Source: Chloroflexota bacterium (GTDB lineage Bacteria > Chloroflexota > Limnocylindria > Limnocylindrales > CSP1-4). From it: DNA of 27,637 bases. Below the pieces are notes generated by a model that worked only from the letters and a program-made list of their open reading frames with translations, was not told the origin of the DNA and made no database searches. The stretch covers positions 1-27,637 of the forward strand of contig JAGDMV010000002.1 of assembly GCA_017860675.1 (NCBI GenBank), written 5' to 3'. This document shows, piece by piece, positions 21,759 to 27,637 of the stretch. Position 1 is the first letter of the stretch. Every line of letters begins with the position of its first letter. The position numbers and the translations under genes were made by a program.

Positions 21759-23127
21759 CGGCCAGGCTCCGGACCAGCTCGCCGTAGACATGCGCCGCCA
21801 CCGGCCAGGTGAAGCGCTCGGCCGCCAGCGCCCGGATCCGGTCGCGTTCGTCCGCCCGGACGGTGTCGGGCCGGTCGAGCAGCGCACGGATCGCGGCCGC
21901 CAGGTCGGCTGGCCCCAGCGAGCGCGCGACGCGCCCCAGGTCGTGGCGCTGGAGCATCGCCTCCATGGTCGGCAGGTTCGGCCCGAGGACGATCGGGGTG
22001 CCGGCCGCCATCGCCTCGAGGAACTTGTTGGGGGTCGTGAAGCGCTGGTTGTAGGAGATGGCAGGCAGCGGGATGAGGGCGACGTCGGCCGAGGCCGTCC
22101 AGCCGAGCAGCTCGTCGGGGTGACGGGCGGGGAGGGTGAAATGGCGGCCGGCGAGGCGCGGGTCGCGGTCGCGCGCCCGGCACAGGTCGAACCAGCGGCC
22201 GAACCCGATGAGCACGAGGACGGCGTCGGGAACGAGCAGGATCGCCTCGGCCGACTCGTCGAGGCCAAGGTTGGGGCCGAGACGCCCCTGGAAGAGGACG
22301 ATCCTGGTCGAGGCAGGCAGGCCGAGCTCCGTCCGGATCAGGTCCGGCGTTCCCGCCGGCGAGGTCCAGGGCTCGGGGTAGTTGGGCACCACCACCGGCC
22401 GCACGCGCGGACGCATCCTGGCGACGACCCGGTCGGCGAAGGGCTCGTTCACGCTGACGATCGCGTCGCTCGCCCGGGCCCAGCGGCGCTCCCGCCAGGA
22501 GAGCCAGCGCCGCACGAGCCCCGGGAAGCCGAGGACGTTGTTCGACTCCATGACGATGTCGATCACGTCGTAGATGACGACGCTGCGCCGTCCCGCCCGG
22601 GCATCCCGCCGGCGGGCGGCCAGGGCCGCCCCGATGGTCAGGCTGCCGCAGGCGTGGTAGAGGTCGGCCGGCGGCAGCTCGCGGGCCAGGGTCCGCCACC
22701 AGCCGCGGACGGTGTGCGGCCAGAAGACCCAGCGCCAGAAGCGGCCGGCCATGGCCCGGGCAACCCGGACGGGCATGGCACCCCGCCGGGCGGCGGCGCC
22801 GCCAACCCGCTCCTCGACGGGTACCTGGTAGGTGGCTGCCATCCGGGCGAAGAAGCCGGACGGCCGGTAGCGCCGCACGCACACGGTGCCGCCGTCCTCG
22901 CGATCTGGCACGCCAGCCCCGGTGATGGCGGCGATCTCGACCTCGTAGCCCTCCGCGGCGAGGGCTCGCCCGATGCGGAGCGAGCGCGAGTACGGCGAGG
23001 CCGGGTTGCCGACGAGGACCACGGCACGCCTCCGGTCCGCGCCCAGGCCGGCGGCCCGTCCGGACGCGGGCTGCGCACCGGCAGGCCCTTCGGGGTGGGC
23101 CGGTGACGGCGGGACGGGCGCGCTCAC
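21751..23127 (-). CDS. GT4-like glycosyltransferase, paralogue 2 of 3
   Basis: A 458-residue GT-B-fold glycosyltransferase. After a Pro/Ala/Gly-rich leader (1-30), the acceptor domain reads VVLVGNPASPYSRSLRIGRA (36-55), then DLYHACG (155-161) and YDVIDIVMES (186-195). The donor domain starts IVLFQGRL (276-283) and contains NQRFTTPNKFLEAMAAGTPI (360-379), with the expected EX7E-like glutamate at E371. It is the closest visible relative of the downstream gene (paralogue 1) and clearly related to the upstream one (paralogue 3). The GTG at 23127 overlaps the preceding stop (GTGA), although the true start could be nearer residue 30, where similarity begins. Specificity unknown. Confidence 0.85.
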   Translation of the reverse strand: MSAPVPPSPAHPEGPAGAQPASGRAAGLGADRRRAVVLVGNPASPYSRSLRIGRALAAEGYEVEIAAITGAGVPDREDGGTVCVRRYRPSGFFARMAATYQVPVEERVGGAAARRGAMPVRVARAMAGRFWRWVFWPHTVRGWWRTLARELPPADLYHACGSLTIGAALAARRRDARAGRRSVVIYDVIDIVMESNNVLGFPGLVRRWLSWRERRWARASDAIVSVNEPFADRVVARMRPRVRPVVVPNYPEPWTSPAGTPDLIRTELGLPASTRIVLFQGRLGPNLGLDESAEAILLVPDAVLVLIGFGRWFDLCRARDRDPRLAGRHFTLPARHPDELLGWTASADVALIPLPAISYNQRFTTPNKFLEAMAAGTPIVLGPNLPTMEAMLQRHDLGRVARSLGPADLAAAIRALLDRPDTVRADERDRIRALAAERFTWPVAAHVYGELVRSLADG

Positions 23128-24518
23128 CAGGGTCGACCGGTCAGCCGGGAGTACTCGGCCAGGAGGTTCGCGACCTGGTTCTCCCAGTTGTACGTCTGGT
23201 GGGCCGCCTCGAGGCAGCGCCGCCGCAACGCGGCCCGCTCCTCGTCCGGCGCGTCGAGGATCTCGCGGATGGCGGCCGCAATCGCCTCCGGGTCCTGCGG
23301 ATCGACCAGCAGCCCGCAGCCGGTCGTACGGACGATCGCGGCCATGCCGGGCAGATCGCTGGCCACGCTCGGCACCCCGGCTGCCATCGCCTCGAAGAGC
23401 TTGTTCGGGGTTGTCAGCCGGTGGTTCAGGGTCGAGGGCTGGATGGGCATGGCGACGACGTCGGCGGCGGCCACCCACGAGAGGAGCTCATCCGGGGGCA
23501 CGGCCGGCAGCAGCCGGACGCAGCCGGCCAGCCCGCGCTCGGCGACCCACTCGCGGATCTCCGGCTCGAGCACGCCGTAGCCCATCAGCACGAGCGTCGC
23601 ATCCGGCACGAGCGGGATGGCCTGCAGGAGCTCCTCGACGCCCCGGTGGGGGAACAGGCCGCCGTGGTACAGGACCACGCGGCGATCGGCCGCCAGCCCG
23701 AGAACGTCGTGGAAGCGTCGCTCACGGGGCTCGGGCGGGTGGAACCGGTAGGAGCAGTTCATGACCACCAGCGGGTCGACCCCCCAGCGATCGCGCATCA
23801 CCCCGGCGTAGGCCTCGTTGACGGTCATCACCCGGTCGGCCCGGTGCGCCCAGCCGCGCTCGCCGCGGGCCAAGAGCCAGCGGGCCGGCCCGCGCATGCG
23901 GGCGAGGTTGCGGGCATCGAGATAGATGTCGCGGGCGTCGTAGACCGCCTTGGCCCGGTGACGCCGTGCTAGGTCCAGGGCGATCGGGATCCCCATGTAG
24001 GCCATGCCATGGTAGAGGTCGGCGGCCGGCGCCAGCGCCCGGGCGTTGCGGGTGTGCGAGCGCAGCGTCAGCGGGATGGCGAGGCGGCGGATCAGCCCGC
24101 TCGCCCAGCGGCGCGGGAAGGAGGCCCGGGGAGCCGACGGTGCCGGCCGGCCGTCCGCGACGGCCACCCGAGCCGGCGACGGAGACACCACCGGGCGGAG
24201 CGGCTCCTCGGGCGGGCGGTAGCGGGTCCGCGTGCGCCAGGCGTACTGGCGGCGGACGGCCGACCGCCCCAGGCGGACGAGCCGCTGGAAGGGGAGACCG
24301 TCGACCGTGGAAGCCGGCACGCGCACGATCCGGTAGCCGAGCGGGTGGATCTCCTCGGGCACAGTCCCGCTCATCAGCCGGGCGAGCACCGTCACCGTGT
24401 GACCGCGCTCGATGAGCGTCCGCGCGATCCGGTAGGCGCGCGAGTCGAACCGCCCGTCGGAGGGAAGCACGAGGACCGCGTGCTGCGGGACCGGCGGACC
24501 GAGCGGGGTGTCGATCAC
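23124..24518 (-). CDS. GT4-like glycosyltransferase, paralogue 3 of 3
   Basis: A 464-residue GT-B-fold glycosyltransferase. The N-terminal domain opens HAVLVLPSDGRFDSRAYRIA (13-32). A variable Pro/Arg-rich insert lies around 95-140. DLYHGMA (167-173) and YDARDIYLDA (193-202) correspond to DLYHACG and YDVIDI of the two downstream genes. The donor domain begins VVLYHGGLFPHRG (281-293), with NHRLTTPNKLFEAMAAGVPS (365-384) as nucleotide-sugar site (E376). It is the most divergent of the three tandem copies. The GTG at 24518 overlaps the epimerase stop (GTGA) and its stop overlaps paralogue 2 likewise, so all are co-translated. Specificity unknown. Confidence 0.85.
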   Translation of the reverse strand: MIDTPLGPPVPQHAVLVLPSDGRFDSRAYRIARTLIERGHTVTVLARLMSGTVPEEIHPLGYRIVRVPASTVDGLPFQRLVRLGRSAVRRQYAWRTRTRYRPPEEPLRPVVSPSPARVAVADGRPAPSAPRASFPRRWASGLIRRLAIPLTLRSHTRNARALAPAADLYHGMAYMGIPIALDLARRHRAKAVYDARDIYLDARNLARMRGPARWLLARGERGWAHRADRVMTVNEAYAGVMRDRWGVDPLVVMNCSYRFHPPEPRERRFHDVLGLAADRRVVLYHGGLFPHRGVEELLQAIPLVPDATLVLMGYGVLEPEIREWVAERGLAGCVRLLPAVPPDELLSWVAAADVVAMPIQPSTLNHRLTTPNKLFEAMAAGVPSVASDLPGMAAIVRTTGCGLLVDPQDPEAIAAAIREILDAPDEERAALRRRCLEAAHQTYNWENQVANLLAEYSRLTGRPW

Positions 24519-25627
24519 GGGCGTCCTCCTGCCAGCGCCCGGGCGATGGCGGCAGCCGCTCCCGCCGGCGCAAGGTGGAGGTCACGTGCCCGGGCCCGTG
24601 CCAGCTCGGGTGCCTCGGCCGGGGCGAGGCGGGCCAGCTCGCCTGCGGCTCGACCTGGATCGAGCCCGACGACGACCATCCGGCCCCCCGAGTCGGAGAC
24701 CGCCTCGACCCATTCCGTCCTCGGGCGGAGGACGAGGCAGGGCGTGCCAAGCCAGGCGGCCTCGCGCTGGACGCCGCCCGAGTCGGTGAGCACCGCCGCC
24801 GCATGGAGCTGGAGCGCGAGCGTGGTCCGGTAGCCGAGGGGTTCGACCACGAGCACGCCCTCGGGCAGCTCCCGGCCGCTGCTGGCCAGCGCAGCACGGG
24901 TCCCGGGATGCAGGGCGAGGATCAGCGGCCGGTCGGCCCGGGCGGCAGCCGCCAGGATCGCGCTCCAGGCGGCTATCGCGGCCGGCCGACGGTTCTCAGC
25001 CCGGTGGACGGTGGCGAGGAGGTACTCGCCCGGCGAGAGTGGCACGTGCAGGGCAGCCCCGATCGCCCCGAGCACCGCGGGGGCGCGGACCTCGGCAACG
25101 ACCCGGGCAGCCAGGTCGCGCATCACGTCACCGACCTCCACCACCCCGTCGCGGATCCCCTCCGCGGCGAGGTTGGCCACTGCCGTCGGGGTCGGCGCGA
25201 ACAGCCAGTGCGAGAGGTGGTCGGCCACGACCCGGTTGACCTCCTCCGGCATGCCGCGGTCGAAGCTGCGCAGGCCGGCCTCGACGTGGGCGACGGGGAT
25301 GCCCAGCTTGGCCGCTGCCAGGGCGCCGGCGAGGGTCGAGTTGGTATCGCCGTAGACGAGGACGGCGTCCGGCCGCTCGGCCAGCAGGACCGGCTCCAGC
25401 CGGGCCAGCATGCCGGCGGTCTGCTCGGCGTGCGACCCGCCTCCGACGCCGAGCGAGTGGTCGGGCCGTGGCAGCCCCAGCTCGGCGAAGAAGGTGCCGG
25501 CCAGCGCCTCGTCCCAGTGCTGGCCGGTGTCGACGAAGACCTCCTGGTGGAGGGCGCGGAGGGCCGGCAGCAGCGCGGCGGCCTTGATCAGCTGCGGCCG
25601 GGTGCCGACGACCGAGACGATCCGCAT
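24515..25627 (-). CDS. Non-hydrolysing UDP-GlcNAc/UDP-GlcNAc(3NAc)A 2-epimerase (WecB/WbpI family)
   Basis: A 370-residue GT-B-fold epimerase that inverts C2 of a UDP-GlcNAc-type sugar to the manno form. Motifs are VGTRPQLIKAA (7-17), TGQHWDEAL (34-42), YGDTNSTLAGALAA (92-105, D94), HVEAGLRSFDRGMPEEVNR (114-132, E116, E129), TVHRAENR (206-213, H208) and TDSGGVQREAAWLGTP (281-296). VYGDTNSTLAG, HVEAGLRS and MPEEVNR look closer to WbpI-type enzymes, which use UDP-2,3-diacetamido-GlcA, than to classical WecB. ATG at 25627 starts exactly at the conserved N-terminus, 22 bases after the dehydrogenase stop. With the dehydrogenase and Gfo/Idh/MocA genes upstream it points to UDP-ManNAcA or UDP-ManNAc3NAcA synthesis. 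Confidence 0.9.
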   Translation of the reverse strand: MRIVSVVGTRPQLIKAAALLPALRALHQEVFVDTGQHWDEALAGTFFAELGLPRPDHSLGVGGGSHAEQTAGMLARLEPVLLAERPDAVLVYGDTNSTLAGALAAAKLGIPVAHVEAGLRSFDRGMPEEVNRVVADHLSHWLFAPTPTAVANLAAEGIRDGVVEVGDVMRDLAARVVAEVRAPAVLGAIGAALHVPLSPGEYLLATVHRAENRRPAAIAAWSAILAAAARADRPLILALHPGTRAALASSGRELPEGVLVVEPLGYRTTLALQLHAAAVLTDSGGVQREAAWLGTPCLVLRPRTEWVEAVSDSGGRMVVVGLDPGRAAGELARLAPAEAPELARARARDLHLAPAGAAAAIARALAGGRP

Positions 25628-25649
25628 CGCCGCCCTGCGGGCTGCCGGC

Positions 25650-27071
25650 TCAGGCCCCCGGCGCGCCGCCGCGCCGCGGGCTGCCGATGCCCACGACCAG
25701 CACGCGCTCCGGGAGAGCCAGATCGGCCAGCGAGTTGCGCCCGTCGACGAGCACCTCGAGGGCGGGGAACCAGGCCGGTTCGAGGGAGGCGAAGCTCGGG
25801 TCGGCGGTCTGGACGACGATCGCCCGGGCGTCCGACGGGGTGCCCCAGGTCCACGGCGCGACACCAAGGCGCTCGGTCTCGGAGGCCGACAGGAGCGGGT
25901 CGTTGGCGGTCACCCTGGCTCCCTCCGCGGCCAGGCGCTCGATGAGCGGCAGCGCCCGCGAGTAGGCGAGCTCCTTCACCCCGTGGCGGTAGGTGAGGCC
26001 GAGCACGAGCACCGGCGCGCCGTCGAGCGATCCGAGCGCTTGGCGGACGGCGCTCACGGCGATCTCGACCTGGCCGTCGTTGACCTCGCGCGACCGGGCG
26101 ACGAGGCCCATCTCTGGCGCGCGCGACAGGAGGAAGTGGGGATACACCGGGATGCAGTGCCCGCCCACGCCGATCCCCGGCTGGTGGAGGTGGCTGTAAG
26201 GCTGGCTGTTGGCCGCCCGGATGACCTCGGTCAGGTCGACGCCGACCCGGTCGGCGTAGCGGGCGAGCTCGTTGGCGAAGGCGATGTTGACGTCGCGGTA
26301 GGTCGTCTCGGCCAGCTTGCTGAGCTCGGCCGCCTCGGCGCTGCTCATGGCCACCACCTCGGCGTCGAGGACCGACGCGTAGAATCGGGCGGCCCGGTCG
26401 GTGGAGGCCGGCCCGATCCCGCCGACCAGCTTCGGGTAGGTCGACAGGTTGGCGAAGACCGCCCCGCTGTAGAGCCGCTCGGGCGAGAAGGCGACGAAGA
26501 AGTCGAGCTCGGCCGCCAGGCTCGAGGTGGCCTCCAGCGCCGGCGCGAAGCGGTTCCGCGTGTCGCCGACCGGCAGCGTCGTCTCGAACACGACGGTCAT
26601 GCCCCGGTGGACCCCCGGGGCGATCACGGCCACGGCCGCGTCCATGTGGCGGTAGTCGGGCTGCCGCGCCTCGTCGAGCATGACCGGGACGATCAGGACC
26701 ACGACGTCCGCCTCGCGCGCCGCAGCCGCCCCGTCGGACGTTGCCCGGAGGCGGCCGGCGGCATGGACCTCGGCCACCAGGGCGGCGAGGCGAGGCTCCT
26801 CGCCCACGTGGCTGCGGCCGGCGTTGATGCCGGCCACGACCTCCTCGTTGACGTCGACCGCGACCACGTCCCAGCCGTGCGAGGCGAACTGGGCGGCGAG
26901 GGGCAGGCCCATCTTGCCCGCTCCGACGACGGCGACCCGGCCGGCGGTGCCCTCCTCGCCCGCCCAGGGCGAGACCGGCCGCGCCGGGCGGTGCTGGCAG
27001 GCGGGTTCGGCCAGGACGATCGTCCCGCCGAGGACGCTGGCCTCGGTTGTGGGACGGGTGACGATCCTCAT
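25650..27071 (-). CDS. Nucleotide-sugar dehydrogenase (UDP-glucose/GDP-mannose dehydrogenase family), second copy
   Basis: A 473-residue NAD-dependent UDP-sugar 6-dehydrogenase. An unusual N-terminal extension of about 45 residues precedes the Rossmann motif VAVVGAGKMGLPLA (46-59). The catalytic domain has ETTLPVGDTRNR (163-174), AFSPERLYSG (194-203), K252 in LSKLAETTYRDVNIAF and catalytic C306 in GVGGHCIPVYPHFL (301-314). The C-terminal domain includes VLVLGLTYRHGVKE. The VYPHFL variant separates it from the WbpA-like copy at 14978-16291 (VDPYYL), so the two probably use different substrates. ATG at 27071 overlaps the upstream stop (ATGA), which supports the long N-terminus. Neighbouring 2-epimerase and Gfo/Idh/MocA genes suggest it oxidises a UDP-GlcNAc- or UDP-ManNAc-type sugar. 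Confidence 0.88.
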   Translation of the reverse strand: MRIVTRPTTEASVLGGTIVLAEPACQHRPARPVSPWAGEEGTAGRVAVVGAGKMGLPLAAQFASHGWDVVAVDVNEEVVAGINAGRSHVGEEPRLAALVAEVHAAGRLRATSDGAAAAREADVVVLIVPVMLDEARQPDYRHMDAAVAVIAPGVHRGMTVVFETTLPVGDTRNRFAPALEATSSLAAELDFFVAFSPERLYSGAVFANLSTYPKLVGGIGPASTDRAARFYASVLDAEVVAMSSAEAAELSKLAETTYRDVNIAFANELARYADRVGVDLTEVIRAANSQPYSHLHQPGIGVGGHCIPVYPHFLLSRAPEMGLVARSREVNDGQVEIAVSAVRQALGSLDGAPVLVLGLTYRHGVKELAYSRALPLIERLAAEGARVTANDPLLSASETERLGVAPWTWGTPSDARAIVVQTADPSFASLEPAWFPALEVLVDGRNSLADLALPERVLVVGIGSPRRGGAPGA

Positions 27072-27637
27072 CCGGCCACCGCCCCGAGGCCGAGCCCTGC
27101 GAGGTCGACCGGGTGGGACTCGGCAGCGGAGCGGAGGAGCGAGCTCGCGATGGCCAGGGCCCACAGGCCGTCCTCGCCGTCGACCACCGGGCGGCCGCCG
27201 TCGCGGGCGACGGCGACGAACGCGTCCAGCTCGGCCGCCAGCGGCTCGGCGCTGGCCACCTCGATCTCGGCCACCTGGCCTTCGAAGGTCGTGGCGTAGC
27301 CGCCGATGACGATCGGCCGGCTGACGTCGGCCCGGGTGAACGTCAGGCGCTGGGTGAGGTAGTCGAGCTCGAACATGCCGGCCTCGCCGACCACCGCCAG
27401 CTGGCGCCGCTTGGCCGGCGTCAACCAGTTCACGTCCAGCATCCCGGTCGCGCCCGACGGGAAGTGCAGCAGCCCGAAGAGGAGATCCTCGTGGCCTGCG
27501 TGGATCCGCTGGGCGAGCTCGGCGTAGACCCGGCTCGGCCGCTCCCCGGCGATCCAGCAGAGGATGTCGGCGTCGTGGGTCGCCAGGTCGATGGTCACGC
27601 CCACGTCGCGGATGCGTGCCGGGAAGGGGCCGGCACG
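27068..27637 (-). CDS. Gfo/Idh/MocA family oxidoreductase, N-terminus cut by window edge
   Basis: This is the C-terminal part (about 190 residues) of a Gfo/Idh/MocA NAD(P)-dependent dehydrogenase. The visible start reads PARIRDVGVTIDLATHDADI, the conserved catalytic segment with Asp and His that ends the NAD domain and opens the substrate domain. It is followed by a beta-sheet region (GLLHFPSGATGMLDVNW, FELDYLTQRLTF) and a closing helical part (LAAELDAFVAVARDG). The Rossmann domain lies beyond the right edge. With a nucleotide-sugar dehydrogenase and a WbpI-like epimerase downstream, it may be a WlbA/WbpB-like UDP-GlcNAcA 3-dehydrogenase. The stop overlaps the dehydrogenase start (ATGA), so the operon promoter lies outside the window. 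Confidence 0.87.
   Translation of the reverse strand, partial: RAGPFPARIRDVGVTIDLATHDADILCWIAGERPSRVYAELAQRIHAGHEDLLFGLLHFPSGATGMLDVNWLTPAKRRQLAVVGEAGMFELDYLTQRLTFTRADVSRPIVIGGYATTFEGQVAEIEVASAEPLAAELDAFVAVARDGGRPVVDGEDGLWALAIASSLLRSAAESHPVDLAGLGLGAVAG

Noticed and set aside
21586..23106. 506-residue plus-strand open frame opposite the GT4 array
   Set aside because: Antisense of two genuine glycosyltransferases, with shadow composition and no conserved motif.
24515..25627. Reading the 2-epimerase as a LegG/NeuC hydrolysing enzyme of the nonulosonate pathway
   Set aside because: Its motifs (GDTNSTLAG, MPEEVNR, TDSGG) and uronic-acid gene neighbours fit the non-hydrolysing WecB/WbpI group better, and a PseG-like hydrolase already fills the UDP-removal step.
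25410..27299. 629-residue plus-strand open frame opposite the dehydrogenase gene
   Set aside because: Antisense of a gene with intact catalytic motifs on the minus strand; no recognisable domain.
1..27637. Signs of mobile elements, CRISPR arrays, tRNA or rRNA genes, or phage genes
   Set aside because: No transposase or integrase motif, no regularly spaced repeats and no tRNA-like cloverleaf was found by eye; the locus looks like a native glycan island, though recent transfer of parts cannot be excluded without composition analysis.

Overview
The window is very GC-rich and densely coded, with short intergenic gaps, many GTG starts and repeated 4-base stop/start overlaps. The gene set suggests a high-GC, non-proteobacterial bacterium. 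An rph-rdgB pair next to a MazG that carries a YabN-like linker, apparent leaderless promoters and an ABC-type glycan exporter would fit Chloroflexota (for example a Limnocylindria-like lineage) or a deep actinobacterial relative. No 16S rRNA or marker gene is present, so this placement is inference. No tRNA, rRNA, CRISPR array, transposase or phage gene was seen, and there is no gene-free stretch longer than 300 bases.

Left part (1-6375, all minus strand) is housekeeping. An AI-2E family permease is cut by the left edge and has its own promoter. To its right is a compact operon read right to left: a membrane-anchored parvulin-type foldase, mazG, rph, rdgB and a SAM methyltransferase. The last four are joined by ATGA, GTGA and TGATG overlaps. 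MazG and RdgB both clean non-canonical or excess NTPs, and RNase PH trims RNA 3' ends.

Centre left (6520-12507, plus strand) is a six-gene operon that reads as a nonulosonic acid (pseudaminic/legionaminic-type) pathway: CapD/PseB-like 4,6-dehydratase, a second SDR, PseC-like aminotransferase, SpsF-like cytidylyltransferase, PseI/NeuB-like synthase and PseG-like hydrolase. The matching GNAT acetyltransferase (PseH-like) lies just beyond, on the opposite strand (12613-13080). It ends a minus-strand operon (12613-17547) that also holds a 631-residue QHG/KLHP protein of the GT-B/CDP-glycerol-transferase type, a WbpA-like UDP-sugar 6-dehydrogenase and a GT4 glycosyltransferase. Further right, 17611-18588 encodes a DUF115/MAF-like protein, a candidate nonulosonate transferase.

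Centre right (18680-20410, plus) encodes a Wzm/Wzt ABC exporter for a lipid-linked polysaccharide. The right part (20451-27637, minus) is one operon entering from the right edge: a Gfo/Idh/MocA oxidoreductase (partial), a nucleotide-sugar dehydrogenase, a WbpI/WecB-like 2-epimerase and three tandem related GT4 glycosyltransferases. Together these loci look like a cell-surface glycan factory. It would make an acidic nine-carbon sugar and an aminouronic acid (ManNAcA or ManNAc3NAcA type), assemble them with at least four GT4 enzymes plus two unusual transferase candidates, and export the product by the ABC route. The least described parts are the two unusual transferase candidates and the exact sugar made by the plus-strand operon.
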